Below, one piece after another: positions 44,596-55,047 of a stretch of 64,000 nucleotides of DNA; position 1 is the first letter of the stretch, and every line of letters begins with the position of its first letter. The DNA is taken from NCBI RefSeq assembly GCF_003345655.1, contig NZ_QQOH01000004.1:372001-436000 (forward strand), in the 5' to 3' direction. The notes beneath the pieces are model-generated. The model was not told the origin of the DNA. It worked only from the letters and a program-made list of their open reading frames with translations, and ran no database searches. Both the position numbers and the translations under genes were made by a program. This DNA is from Motiliproteus coralliicola. Its GTDB lineage: Bacteria; Pseudomonadota; Gammaproteobacteria; Pseudomonadales; Balneatricaceae.

Positions 44596-46339
44596 CGGCC
44601 TGGCTGGGCTCGTCGGATGCCGGTTGGCAGAGCACCGACCAGGCCTCGAACTGACTCAGGAAGACCTGGCCGTTGAGCTGTTGCAGGAAATGGGAGCGTT
44701 TGAGCTGGTCCATCACCGGCCCCTTAACCTCCGACAGGTGGAAATAGACCCCGCTATCGCAAAGCCGGTCGTTGATCGCTTCCAGGCTTTCCAACGCCGA
44801 AGCGTCGATCAGGTTCACCGCCGGGCACATCAGCACCAGGTGTTCGACCTCCGGGTTGTCGGCCACCAGCTCGTAGATCCGATCTTCCAGATAGCGGGCA
44901 TTGGCGAAGTAGAGGCTCTCGTCGATCCGTAGGGTCAGGATGTGCTGATCGGTCTGCACCTCGTGACGTTCAATATTGCGGAAGTGTTCGGTCCCTGGCA
45001 CCCGTCCCACCACGGCGCTGTGGGGTTTGCTGGTGCGATACAGGTGCAGCAGGATCGACAGGGTCACCCCGGCGATAATACCCAGCTCGACTCCCTGTAG
45101 CAGGGTCAGCGCGATGGTGGCCAGCATCGCGGCGAAGTCGCTGCGAGAGTAGTCCCAGGTCCGCTTCAGTGCGCCCAGGTCGACCAGCGACAGCACCGCG
45201 ACGATGATGGTAGCCGCCAGTGTCGCCTTGGGCAGGAAGTAGATCAGCGGGGTCAGTAGCAATGCCGCCAAGGCGATGCCGATGGCGGTGAAGGCTCCGG
45301 CAGCGGGGGTTTCGGCCCCGGCATCGAAGTTGACTACCGAGCGGGCAAAGCCGCCGGTCACCGGGTAGCCCCCGGACAGCGAGGAGGCGATATTGGCACT
45401 GCCGAGGCCGATCAACTCCTGGTTGGGTTCGATCCGTTGGCGCCGTTTGGCCGCCAGGGTCTGGGCCACCGACACCGATTCGACAAAGCCGACCACGCTG
45501 ATCAACAGGGCCGAGATAAACAGCTGCTGCCACAGGTCCATATCGAAACTGGGAAGGGTCAGGCTGGGTAGGCCCTGGGGCACGGCGCCGACGACGGCAA
45601 CCTGCTGCTCAACCAGGCCGAACATCCAGACCGCCAGAGTGGTGCCGGCTACCGCCAGGACCGGCCCGGCCTTGGCGCAAAGGTCGGCCAGTCGAGGCGG
45701 CAGACCGAACCCGATCAACAGCGGCTTGAGCCCCTGACGAACCCAGAACAGAAAACCGGTGGCCAGCACGCCGATCACCAGGGTGGTCGGGTTGATCTGG
45801 TCGAGCCGGGCCAGCAGTGACTGGACGATCTCCAGCAGGTTGTGGCCCGACGCATCGACGCCAAGCAGGTGCTTGAGCTGACTGGCGGCGATAATGATCC
45901 CTGAAGCGGTGATAAATCCCGAGATCACCGGGTGGCTGAGAAAGTTGGCCAGCAGGCCGAGCCGGAAGATTCCCATCAACACCAGCATCAGGCCGGATAT
46001 AAACGCTAACGCTACTGCCGCCACCAGGTACTCCTGGGTGCCCTGCAATGCCAGGTTGCCGACCGCGGCGGCGGTCATCAGTGAGACCACCGCCACCGGC
46101 CCGACTGCCAGGGTTCGACTGCTACCGAACAGGGCGTAGGCCACCAGTGGCAGGATGCTGGCGTAGAGACCGACCTCCGGCGGAAGGCCAGCCAACAACG
46201 CATAAGCCAGCGACTGCGGGATCAGCATGATGGTCACGATCAGGGCTGCAACCAGATCGGAGGTCAGGGTTTGGCGATTATAGGTGCCGAGCCAATCAAC
46301 GATCGGCAGGTAGCGTTTTAACTTCACAGCGTCTCCCAT
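44513..46339 (-). CDS. SulP family anion transporter with STAS domain
   Basis: 608 residues: about 12-14 membrane helices with VGLYASILPLVAYALFGSSR and SGGYPVTGGFARS, then a cytosolic STAS domain (about 455-560, with LMCPAVNLIDASALESLEAIN). SulP carriers take up sulfate, bicarbonate or other anions. A Pro/Glu/Ser-rich tail of about 35 residues follows and is encoded in the overlap with the convergent MFS gene. It is the last gene of the persulfide operon; SulP genes accompany Blh-type sulfide clusters, suggesting export of sulfite or sulfate. Confidence 0.9.
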   Translation of the reverse strand: MGDAVKLKRYLPIVDWLGTYNRQTLTSDLVAALIVTIMLIPQSLAYALLAGLPPEVGLYASILPLVAYALFGSSRTLAVGPVAVVSLMTAAAVGNLALQGTQEYLVAAVALAFISGLMLVLMGIFRLGLLANFLSHPVISGFITASGIIIAASQLKHLLGVDASGHNLLEIVQSLLARLDQINPTTLVIGVLATGFLFWVRQGLKPLLIGFGLPPRLADLCAKAGPVLAVAGTTLAVWMFGLVEQQVAVVGAVPQGLPSLTLPSFDMDLWQQLFISALLISVVGFVESVSVAQTLAAKRRQRIEPNQELIGLGSANIASSLSGGYPVTGGFARSVVNFDAGAETPAAGAFTAIGIALAALLLTPLIYFLPKATLAATIIVAVLSLVDLGALKRTWDYSRSDFAAMLATIALTLLQGVELGIIAGVTLSILLHLYRTSKPHSAVVGRVPGTEHFRNIERHEVQTDQHILTLRIDESLYFANARYLEDRIYELVADNPEVEHLVLMCPAVNLIDASALESLEAINDRLCDSGVYFHLSEVKGPVMDQLKRSHFLQQLNGQVFLSQFEAWSVLCQPASDEPSQAVKPTPLEPDVRALSADEPLPPESPALR

Positions 46340-46385
46340 TCACCGGTATTGCGTGCGGTACTTCTTTTGGTGGTGCGCGGTCGAA

Positions 46386-48125
46386 TCAAGGTTTGTTGTT
46401 CCAATCACAGGCATCGCTGGTGTCCTGAACCGCCGGGTTGTGGGCCAGGATTTCCGGCTTGGCCAACCACTCGCGCCCCTTGAGCATGCCTTCCCAGTAC
46501 AGCCAGGGCAGCATCTTCTCCTTCAGCAACCAGGACAGTTTACTGGGGCGGGTGCCCTGTACCAGCCAGTTGGGGAAGGTGGGGAGAAGTTTGCCGCCGT
46601 AGCCGAATTCGGCCAGTACGATCTTGCCCCGTTCCACGGTCAGCGGGCAGGAGCCGTAGCCGTCGTAGATCGCCCGTGGCGCTTCGCCCTCCAACGCCCG
46701 TAAGACGTTTTCGGCCACCACCGGTGCCTGCTTACGCACCGCCGCTGCAGTTTTGGCGTTGGGGGTGTTGCCGCCATCGCCCAATCCGAAAATGTCGCCG
46801 AACTGCTTGTGCTGCATGGTTTCCGGGCTCAGATCGAGCCAGCCATCGGCGTCAGCCAGCGGGCTGTCAGCGATAAATTTCGGCGACTTCTGCGGCGGGC
46901 AGACGTGGATCATATCGAACGGCTTCTCGATTTCGCTGACCTGGCCTTCGCCGTCGGTCACCTTGAACAGGGCGGTCTTAGCCTGGCCATCAACAGCGGC
47001 CAGGTTGTGCATGAAGTTGAGCTCGATGCCGTATTTTTCGATGTACTCCATCAGGGCCGGGACATAGTCGGCCACCCCGAACAGCGCACCGCCGGCATTG
47101 CAGAACTGGATATCCAGCTCGCCCAGTCGATTGTTGCGATGCCAATAGTCGCAAGCCAGGTACATCGCCTTCTGTGGTGCGCCGGCGCACTTGATCGGCA
47201 TCGGTGGCTGGGTAAACAGCGACTTGCCCTTTCGAGTGCTCTGTACCAGATCCCAGGTGTAGGGCGCCAGGTCGAACAGGTAGTTAGAGGTGACGCCGTT
47301 GCTGCCCAGTGTCTCTCGCAGCCCCGGAATCGCATCCCAGTCCAGTCGCAGCCCCGGTGACACCACCAGCATGCGATAGCCGATCCGCTCACCATCTTCC
47401 AGCACCACCTGCTGTTGCTTGGGTTCGAAAGTGGAGGCGGCAGCGTGATACCACTTCACCTGATCGGGCATCACCTGCTCCATCGGCCGTACGGTGTCCT
47501 TGCGCTCGAACACACCGCCGCCGACCAGAGTCCAGCCGGGCTGGTAGAAGTGTTCAGTGCGCGGCTCAATAATGGCGATATTCAGATCCGGTTTGCGCTT
47601 CAGCAGGCTGGCTGCGACCGATTGGCCTCCGGCACCACCGCCGACAATCAGAACGTCGTGGCGACGGCCACTGCCCGAGGTGATCGCCTGGGCAGGCAGC
47701 CCTTCGTTGGCCAGGGCATTGATCCGCTCACGCTGGGCACTGAGGTCGTAGCCGGCGGCTTCGGTCGCCTTCAGGATCGCTTCCACATCCAGGCGGGGTG
47801 CTTCGGCCAGCGCCCACAGAGTACAGCAGCGGGTTCCGGTTCGGCAGAAGGCCAGTACCGGGCCGCGGATAGCGGCCATCATTTCACGGAAGTCGGCGGC
47901 ATTTTCATCGGTGATCTGCCCGGAGATGACCGGCAGGTAGTACCAAGCCACGCCGTGTCGTTCGCAGGCTTCGCGGATCTCATCGTTGGCGGGCTGATCC
48001 TCGCTCTCGTTGTCAGGGCGATTGCTCATGATCGCCTTGAACCCCATCGAGGCGGCAAGGCCGACGTCGGCGGCGGTGATCTGTGAGCAGACACTGATAA
48101 AAGGGCTTAACTGATGAACATCCAT
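46386..48125 (-). CDS. Fusion of DUF442 (Blh-type phosphatase/sulfurtransferase-like) and sulfide:quinone oxidoreductase-like flavoprotein
   Basis: 579 residues: N-terminal DUF442 domain (1-140) with the catalytic loop FCRTGTRC, then an FAD/NAD-binding oxidoreductase from about 155 (DVLIVGGGAGGQSVAASLL) with SQR features: QPGWTLVGGGVF, KCAGAPQKAMYLACDYW, FCNAGGALFGV and GSCPLTVERGKI. The enzyme should oxidise sulfide to persulfide and pass electrons to quinone, with the DUF442 part handling sulfane sulfur. It sits between an MBL dioxygenase and a SulP carrier. The start follows GGGAGCCCGGT. Confidence 0.9.
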   Translation of the reverse strand: MDVHQLSPFISVCSQITAADVGLAASMGFKAIMSNRPDNESEDQPANDEIREACERHGVAWYYLPVISGQITDENAADFREMMAAIRGPVLAFCRTGTRCCTLWALAEAPRLDVEAILKATEAAGYDLSAQRERINALANEGLPAQAITSGSGRRHDVLIVGGGAGGQSVAASLLKRKPDLNIAIIEPRTEHFYQPGWTLVGGGVFERKDTVRPMEQVMPDQVKWYHAAASTFEPKQQQVVLEDGERIGYRMLVVSPGLRLDWDAIPGLRETLGSNGVTSNYLFDLAPYTWDLVQSTRKGKSLFTQPPMPIKCAGAPQKAMYLACDYWHRNNRLGELDIQFCNAGGALFGVADYVPALMEYIEKYGIELNFMHNLAAVDGQAKTALFKVTDGEGQVSEIEKPFDMIHVCPPQKSPKFIADSPLADADGWLDLSPETMQHKQFGDIFGLGDGGNTPNAKTAAAVRKQAPVVAENVLRALEGEAPRAIYDGYGSCPLTVERGKIVLAEFGYGGKLLPTFPNWLVQGTRPSKLSWLLKEKMLPWLYWEGMLKGREWLAKPEILAHNPAVQDTSDACDWNNKP

Positions 48126-48215
48126 ACCGGGCTCCCTGTTGTCATAAATATTGTTGTTATCGATTGTTATAGGGTTGGGCTGGAGCGCGTGTGAGCGCCC
48201 GCTAACGACAGCCGG

Positions 48216-49079
48216 TTAAAACAGGTTGAGGGGGACTTTCAGGTAGACCTGGCCGTTGTCCTCGGCTGGCGGCATCTGGCCGGCACGCATGTTGACCTGT
48301 ACCGAAGGAAGGATCAGGCGTGGCATGCCCAGCGTCTTGTCCCGTTCAGAACGCATCTGTTCGAAATCCTGCTGGCTGATGCCGTGGCCGACATGGATGT
48401 TGTTCTGGCGCTCTTCGGCTACGGTGGTCTCCCAGGCGTACTGCTCCCGACCGGGGGCCTTGTAGTCGTGGCACATGAATAGACGGGTCTCTCCCGGCAG
48501 CGCAAAGATTTTCTGGATCGACTGAAACAGAATACCGGCATCGCCGCCGGGGAAGTCGCAGCGGGCGGTGCCGAAGTCGGGCATGAACAGGGTATCACCG
48601 ACGAAGGCGCAGTCGCCGATCTGGTAGGTCATGCAGGCTGGGGTATGGCCGGGGGTATGGATCGCCTTGGCGGTCAGGCTGCCGATCTGGAACTGATCAC
48701 CGTCCTTGAACAGTTGGTCGAACTGGCTGCCGTCACGGGCGAACTCGGTGCCGGCGTTGAAGACTTTGCCGAAGGTGCTTTGCACCGTTTGAATATGTTC
48801 ACCGATACCGGTTTTTCCTCCGACCTGCTGCTTCAGGTAGGGTGCGGCGGACAGGTGATCGGCATGGACGTGAGTCTCGAGAATCCACTCCAGTTGCAGG
48901 TTGTTTTGTTGGATATGAGCCAACATCTGATCGGCCGAGCGGGTGTTGGTTGTTCCTGAGTCGTAATCGAAGTCCAGCACGGAGTCGATGATTGCGCAGC
49001 TGTTGGAATCCGGATCCTGCACGATGTAGCTGAAGGTAAAGGTCGGTTCGTCGAAGAAGGGGGTCACGAGCGCGGTCAT
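48216..49079 (-). CDS. MBL-fold persulfide dioxygenase-like (Blh/ETHE1-type) protein
   Basis: 287 residues with the metallo-beta-lactamase motif THVHADHLSAAPYL, HTPGHTPACMTY, VGDTLFMPDFGTARCDFPGG and the downstream CHDY region. This is the ETHE1/Blh layout, a mononuclear non-heme iron dioxygenase that oxidises glutathione persulfide to sulfite. First gene of the operon followed by the DUF442-SQR fusion and SulP. The AT-rich promoter region may hold an ArsR-type operator as in BigR-controlled operons, but no such regulator gene is in the window. Confidence 0.9.
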   Translation of the reverse strand: MTALVTPFFDEPTFTFSYIVQDPDSNSCAIIDSVLDFDYDSGTTNTRSADQMLAHIQQNNLQLEWILETHVHADHLSAAPYLKQQVGGKTGIGEHIQTVQSTFGKVFNAGTEFARDGSQFDQLFKDGDQFQIGSLTAKAIHTPGHTPACMTYQIGDCAFVGDTLFMPDFGTARCDFPGGDAGILFQSIQKIFALPGETRLFMCHDYKAPGREQYAWETTVAEERQNNIHVGHGISQQDFEQMRSERDKTLGMPRLILPSVQVNMRAGQMPPAEDNGQVYLKVPLNLF

Positions 49080-49100
49080 GGGGCTACCTCGGTCTGCAGT

Positions 49101-49124
49101 TGATTATATATTTATAGTTATAAC
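49101..49124. promoter_or_regulatory. AT-rich palindromic region upstream of the persulfide operon
   Basis: TTATA-N10-TATAA, with GTTATAAC as an 8-bp palindrome at 49117-49124, about 25-45 nt upstream of the MBL gene. It is much more AT-rich than its surroundings. It might bind a BigR/SqrR-like repressor; that is inference from operon type. Confidence 0.35.
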
Positions 49125-49302
49125 GTTAGATTAAATTAGAATAACATAATAATCAGGCGTGCCGTCAACACAGAGGCCTAACGACTTTGGTCGAAAATTG
49201 ACCAGTTGTGCTAATGAAGCATAGGTGAGGAGGCAGAAATCCGGATAGCCGCCGCCCTGATAGGATTCAGACGCCGGCTTTGGATCTTTGCACGTGCTGG
49301 AA

Positions 49303-49626
49303 TCAGCGGTTCAGGACTGTTTTCAGATAGTCAGCGACACGGCCCGCCTGTTGACGATCCAACTGACTGATAACCGGCATCTTTTTATGCTCCGAGCTAC
49401 CTTCGGTAATCAGCTCGATCAGCTGCTCGCGATCCAGCCTTGTCCCAGCATTGGCGGGAATCCCCTCAAGAAAACTGCCTTTACCACTCTGTCGGTGACA
49501 ATCGGCGCAGATCTGATTAAACAGCTGCTCGCCACTGAGCGCATCATAGTCATGTTGGTCAGCACAGCCTGCCAGTAGCAGACACAATGACCAAGGCATC
49601 AGAGACTTGGGGAAGGACAGGACCAT
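49303..49626 (-). CDS. Small c-type cytochrome lipoprotein
   Basis: 107 residues: signal peptide with lipobox LLLAGCAD, then a single-heme cytochrome c domain with CADCH at about 40-44 and axial methionine likely in KKMPVISQL. It is a membrane-anchored periplasmic electron carrier. It is on the same strand as the persulfide operon, 223 nt upstream of it, so might receive electrons in that pathway, but no direct link is shown. Confidence 0.87.
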   Translation of the reverse strand: MVLSFPKSLMPWSLCLLLAGCADQHDYDALSGEQLFNQICADCHRQSGKGSFLEGIPANAGTRLDREQLIELITEGSSEHKKMPVISQLDRQQAGRVADYLKTVLNR

Positions 49627-49708
49627 GGGTTTGTTCCAAGCGTGAGTCGTTCGTTGTTACGACCGTTGATGAAGTTTCCTGAGTCTGGCATCAGGGTTGG
49701 ATGACTGC

Positions 49709-49733
49709 AATATTTGTGCAATGCACAAATATT
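49709..49733. promoter_or_regulatory. 25-bp near-perfect palindrome between cytochrome c and patatin genes
   Basis: AATATTTGTGCA-A-TGCACAAATATT: two perfect 12-bp arms around one central A. It lies 83 nt upstream of the cytochrome gene start and 82-107 nt upstream of the patatin start, in the shared divergent promoter region. Symmetry of this length strongly suggests a dimeric regulator site. The TGC-N3-GCA core recalls PHA regulator PhaR sites, but I am not sure of that match. Confidence 0.6.
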
Positions 49734-49815
49734 AGCCTAGAGTTTCATAGAGTATAAAAGGGAGCCTCCGTTGAGTCGTCGCTATGAGGCAAAGAAGCCT
49801 GCAGGGAGGGGGGAA

Positions 49816-50826
49816 ATGGCTGCTTGTGGATTGAATTTGGCGTTGCAGGGCGGAGGGGCTCATGGTGCCTTTACCTGGGGAGTTCTGGACCGGCTACTGC
49901 AGCAACCCGATCTGGAGCTTGAGGCGATCAGCGGCACCAGTGCCGGAGCAATGAACGCGGTGATGCTGGCCCAGGGGTGGCTGGAAGGAGGGCCTCAAGG
50001 GGCTCGGGATTGCCTGCAGCGATTTTGGCATGCGGTGGCGGCCCAGTCGCCGGCTCGTTGGTTGCCTGATACCGAAGGGATGGAGCCGTCGCTGAATTTG
50101 GCGCTGAATCAGTGGTTGCTACGGCTATCGAGCCAGCTCTCGCCCTACGATCTGAATCCGCTTGATATCAACCCGTTAGAGTCATTGCTGAGGGAGGAGG
50201 TCGCCTTTGAACGGCTTCGGCGGGAGTGTCCGTTCAAACTGTACCTTGCTGCCACACGGGTTAGTAACGGTAAGCTGAGGTTGTTTCGCGAAGCCGAACT
50301 GGATGTCAAACAGGTGTTGGCGTCGGCCTGTCTGCCGACCATCCACCGAGCGATCGAGATCGATGGCGACTACTACTGGGATGGCGGCTTTGCCGGTAAT
50401 CCCGCCCTCTATCCATTGATCTACGAGAGTCGAAGTCGAGATATTCTGCTGGTTTTATTGACCCCGGCGGAGCGTCCGGATCTACCCACGGATATCGATT
50501 CTATCGGGGCACGGGTGGCTGAATTTGGCTTTAACAGTGCGTTCTTGCGTGAGATGCGAGCGATTGCCCAGGCTCGACAGCAGAGTCGGTCCCGTTTCTG
50601 GATGCTGGGCGCGCTTGAACGTCGATTACGGCGACTCAGATTCCATCTGATTGAGCCGGACGCGACCATGGCCAAGTTGTCGCGGGCCAGCCGCTACGAT
50701 ACCCGGCTGGCTTTTTTGCTGCGTTTGAAACAATTGGGCCAGCAGCAGGCACAGCAGTGGCTGGAGCAGGGTGGGGCCTGCTCTCAGCGCGATTCAGGAG
50801 TTGATCTGGTGGCCCGATTTGGGTGA
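49816..50826 (+). CDS. Patatin-like phospholipase
   Basis: 336 residues. Oxyanion loop LQGGGAHGAFTWG, nucleophile Ser in GTSAG, and catalytic Asp in WDGGFAGNP make a complete Ser-Asp dyad. Family members act on phospholipids or polyhydroxyalkanoate-related substrates; this subgroup is often beside PHB genes. The ATG chosen has GGAGG 6 nt upstream; a TTG 45 nt earlier also has GGAG at the right distance and is a real alternative. Convergent with dapB, 7 nt apart. Confidence 0.88.
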   Translation: MAACGLNLALQGGGAHGAFTWGVLDRLLQQPDLELEAISGTSAGAMNAVMLAQGWLEGGPQGARDCLQRFWHAVAAQSPARWLPDTEGMEPSLNLALNQWLLRLSSQLSPYDLNPLDINPLESLLREEVAFERLRRECPFKLYLAATRVSNGKLRLFREAELDVKQVLASACLPTIHRAIEIDGDYYWDGGFAGNPALYPLIYESRSRDILLVLLTPAERPDLPTDIDSIGARVAEFGFNSAFLREMRAIAQARQQSRSRFWMLGALERRLRRLRFHLIEPDATMAKLSRASRYDTRLAFLLRLKQLGQQQAQQWLEQGGACSQRDSGVDLVARFG

Positions 50827-50833
50827 GCTGGAT

Positions 50834-52151
<1,318 letters not shown>

Positions 52152-53516
52152 ATGGAAAGGAGAGCGGTTCTTTGTCTGCGGATCGCTGAGGGCTACAAAA
52201 TTCCGCGACAGGCTATCGAGGGTGCCGGTTGGTACCCCTATCCGGCGCTGAGTACCGATGACGCGTTACGGATTATTGAGGCTGAAAATCCAAGAGTCGG
52301 GCTGGTTTTCTTCGACCGTTACTACCTCAATGGCGGTAGTAAAGAGTTGGAGTTTCTGCTGCAACAATCGGCGACGATGGAATGGGTCGGATTGATCGAG
52401 CCCGAGAACCTGTCGCTGAATAAAACCCGCCAATTGATCGCCCATTATCTGAGCGATTACCACACCCTGCCGATAGACGACGAGCGGCTGATGAATTCAC
52501 TGGGTCACGCCTATGGCATGGCCCGTATTCGCCATACCCTGGACGAGCGCACCGACCGGTATGACTCGGGCTGTCATATGGTGGCCGTCAGTCCATTGAT
52601 GCATAAGGTGTTCAACAAGATCGACCGGATCGCCAGCGTTGATGCGTCGGTGATGATCAGCGGTGAGAGCGGTACCGGAAAAGAGCTGGCGGCACGGGCG
52701 ATCCACGAGAAATCAACTCGAGCTGATGGCCCTTTCGTGGCCTTGAACTGTGGCTCGATTCACGCCTCCCTGATACAGACCGAGCTGTTTGGCCACGAGA
52801 AGGGCTCCTTCAGCGGTGCCCATAAGCGCAGCATTGGCCGGATTGAATCGGCCCACGGCGGTACCCTGTTCCTGGATGAGATCGGTGACCTGCCGCTGGA
52901 ATTGCAGGTCAATTTCCTGCGCTTTCTTCAGGAACGCACCATCAATCGTGTGGGGGGGAATGAGCCGATACCGGTCGATGTTCGTGTCATCACGGCGACC
53001 CATCGGGATCTGCAGCAAGCGGTCGAGCAGCAGAGCTTTCGCGATGATCTCTACTACCGTCTGCATGTATTGGCTTTAAGGCTGCCTAGCCTGCGCGACC
53101 GGCCCGAGGATATCCAGCCGCTGGCGCGCTATTTCCTGACCAAATTCCAAGGCGAGTCGCGCCAACGTATTCGTGGCTTCAGCCGCTCGGCCATGCGCAG
53201 CCTGCAAAGTTATTCCTGGCCCGGCAATGTGCGTGAGCTGATCAATCGGGTCGAGCGGGCCGTGGTGATGTGCGAAGGATCCCTGATCAAGCCGGAGGAT
53301 CTGGAGTTCAGCCAGGAGCCCGAAAACCGGCCGGTCCAAAGCCTGGCGGACAGTCGTGCCGAGGCGGATCGTGCGGCGATCAGCCAAGCGCTTCGCAGCT
53401 GCGGCAACAACATCACCGAAGCGGCGCGTCAGCTTGAGGTTTCCCGTGTCACCCTGTACCGGCTGATGGATAAGTTTGGTATGGACCTGAAAGGTGACCA
53501 AAAGAATCCAGATTAA
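52152..53516 (+). CDS. VpsR-like AAA+ enhancer-binding transcription regulator
   Basis: 454 residues: an N-terminal receiver-like domain without a clear phosphorylation triad (1-130), AAA+ domain (145-375) with Walker A GESGTGKE at 171-178 and Walker B LFLDEIG at 239-245, and Fis-type HTH (430-450, [17 protein letters not shown]). The sigma-54 contact loop is GSFSGA at 218-223 instead of GAFTGA, so it differs at two positions. Similar departures occur in c-di-GMP-responsive VpsR and FleQ-like regulators of biofilm genes. It stands directly before the FapF-like barrel gene and is the likely switch for this locus. Confidence 0.85.
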   Translation: MERRAVLCLRIAEGYKIPRQAIEGAGWYPYPALSTDDALRIIEAENPRVGLVFFDRYYLNGGSKELEFLLQQSATMEWVGLIEPENLSLNKTRQLIAHYLSDYHTLPIDDERLMNSLGHAYGMARIRHTLDERTDRYDSGCHMVAVSPLMHKVFNKIDRIASVDASVMISGESGTGKELAARAIHEKSTRADGPFVALNCGSIHASLIQTELFGHEKGSFSGAHKRSIGRIESAHGGTLFLDEIGDLPLELQVNFLRFLQERTINRVGGNEPIPVDVRVITATHRDLQQAVEQQSFRDDLYYRLHVLALRLPSLRDRPEDIQPLARYFLTKFQGESRQRIRGFSRSAMRSLQSYSWPGNVRELINRVERAVVMCEGSLIKPEDLEFSQEPENRPVQSLADSRAEADRAAISQALRSCGNNITEAARQLEVSRVTLYRLMDKFGMDLKGDQKNPD

Positions 53517-53585
53517 TCGGAGTGCAGTACCAAAATAGCAGGCCGCGCATAAGCGACGGTATTTTAGTTCTAAGGAGGGGTATCT

Positions 53586-54896
53586 ATGGTCAGGGTCATC
53601 CGAGTGCGTCGTTTTGCACCTGTACTGTTGTCTTTGGCAATTGCTGAGACCACGGTCGCACAGACACTGGAGGAAAAAATTGAGCTACTGGAGCAGGCGC
53701 TGGCGCAACAGCAGCAGCGACTTGAGCAGCAGCAGCAACAGTTGCGTGAGCAGCAGGATAGAATCCAGCTGCAGAAGCGCAAGTTGGAAGATCAGCAGCT
53801 GGGGCTGGAATTGTTGCGCAGCGATGTGTTGATGCAGAGCCGCGGTGCCGGTCCGGCGCAGCCCGCTCAGCAATCTGGCCAGATTCAGCTGGCAGAAAAC
53901 CAACAGCAACCTAAACCGGTGGGGCAGGCGCCTAAGCAGTCCCAGCAGCAGCGCCGACCGGTGGTGGCCGAGCTGGCTGAGGTTGGTGGTGTCCTGACTC
54001 CCAAGGGCGTGCTGGTGCTGGAGCCATCGCTTCAATATGCCCACTCCGACGTCAACCGCGTCACCTTCCGCGGGATCGAGATACTCAGCTCGTTGGGGAT
54101 CGGGATTCTGGAAGCGGTCGATGCTGACCGTGATACGCTGACGGCATCACTAACCGGGCGTCTCGGGGTAACTCAACGGTTGGAACTGGAGCTGAAAGTT
54201 CCCTTTGTCAGCCGTAGCGATAAAGAGAGTGCACTGATTCCTCAGTTGGATGATGATCCGGTCGATTCAAGCAGTCTCGATGGTAGCGGTATCGGGGATA
54301 TCGAGGCCGCCTTCCACTATCAGCTCAACAATGGCGAAGATGGCTGGCCTTACTTTATCCTCAATGGGCGATTGAAACTGGCTAACGGTCGGGGACCGTT
54401 CGATGTTGATCGTGACGATGAGGGGATCGGTCGGGAATTGGCCACCGGTAGTGGCTTCTACTCGTTTGAACCCAGTATCACGGCTCTTTACCCCTCAGCG
54501 CCGGCGGTGTTCTTCGCCAATCTTGGGTATCTGTTCAATATCTCCGATGACGTCGATAAGATAATCGGAGCCGGCTCTGATGCCGGAGCTCAGGAGATCG
54601 GTAAGGTCGACCCGGGTGATGCGGTGCGGATGAGCTTCGGGATGGGCTATTCGATCAACGAGCGGGCGGCTTTCACGCTGGGATTTAAAAACGACTGGAT
54701 TCAGGCTACCAAGACCACCATTAATGGGGTGGAATTGAGCAGTTCGCAGCTGAATATCGGTTCGATCCTGATGGGTTACTCCTACCAGTTAAAGCCCAAT
54801 GTGGGTATCAACCTGAATCTGGAGTTTGGAATTACCGACGATGCACCTGATATGTTGATGACCTTCCGGATGCCGTTCAGTAATAAGGTTTTCTAG
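53586..54896 (+). CDS. FapF-like outer-membrane beta-barrel with N-terminal coiled coil
   Basis: 436 residues: signal peptide 1-25, a Gln-rich coiled coil 27-83 (LEEKIELLEQALAQQQQRLEQ heptads), a linker rich in Pro/Gln 87-125, then a beta-barrel of roughly 12 alternating strands (126-436) opening with VGGVLTPKG and ending with an aromatic-like NKVF terminus. This is the layout of FapF, the trimeric export channel of Pseudomonas functional amyloid whose coiled coil gates the pore; the barrel family is also annotated phenol-MetA-like. A very strong ribosome site AAGGAGG precedes it. Confidence 0.8.
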   Translation: MVRVIRVRRFAPVLLSLAIAETTVAQTLEEKIELLEQALAQQQQRLEQQQQQLREQQDRIQLQKRKLEDQQLGLELLRSDVLMQSRGAGPAQPAQQSGQIQLAENQQQPKPVGQAPKQSQQQRRPVVAELAEVGGVLTPKGVLVLEPSLQYAHSDVNRVTFRGIEILSSLGIGILEAVDADRDTLTASLTGRLGVTQRLELELKVPFVSRSDKESALIPQLDDDPVDSSSLDGSGIGDIEAAFHYQLNNGEDGWPYFILNGRLKLANGRGPFDVDRDDEGIGRELATGSGFYSFEPSITALYPSAPAVFFANLGYLFNISDDVDKIIGAGSDAGAQEIGKVDPGDAVRMSFGMGYSINERAAFTLGFKNDWIQATKTTINGVELSSSQLNIGSILMGYSYQLKPNVGINLNLEFGITDDAPDMLMTFRMPFSNKVF

Positions 54897-54913
54897 GCGG
54901 GTGAAATAAACTC

Positions 54914-54951
54914 AAGCCTTAGGTCCCTAACTGTGGACCTAAGGCTTTTTA
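54914..54951 (+). terminator. Strong terminator after the barrel gene
   Basis: AAGCCTTAGGTCC and its perfect 13-bp complement GGACCTAAGGCTT around an 8-nt loop, followed by TTT. It isolates the barrel gene from the convergent fibre operon. Confidence 0.93.
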
Positions 54952-55047
54952 ATTGAAACTCAGACCAGTTGAGTGCGCCCTTTACTATACAGTTCATCTC
55001 GGAAGCGTTAGCAATATCGTGTGCTGATCATTTTTGAAGCGAAGCTC

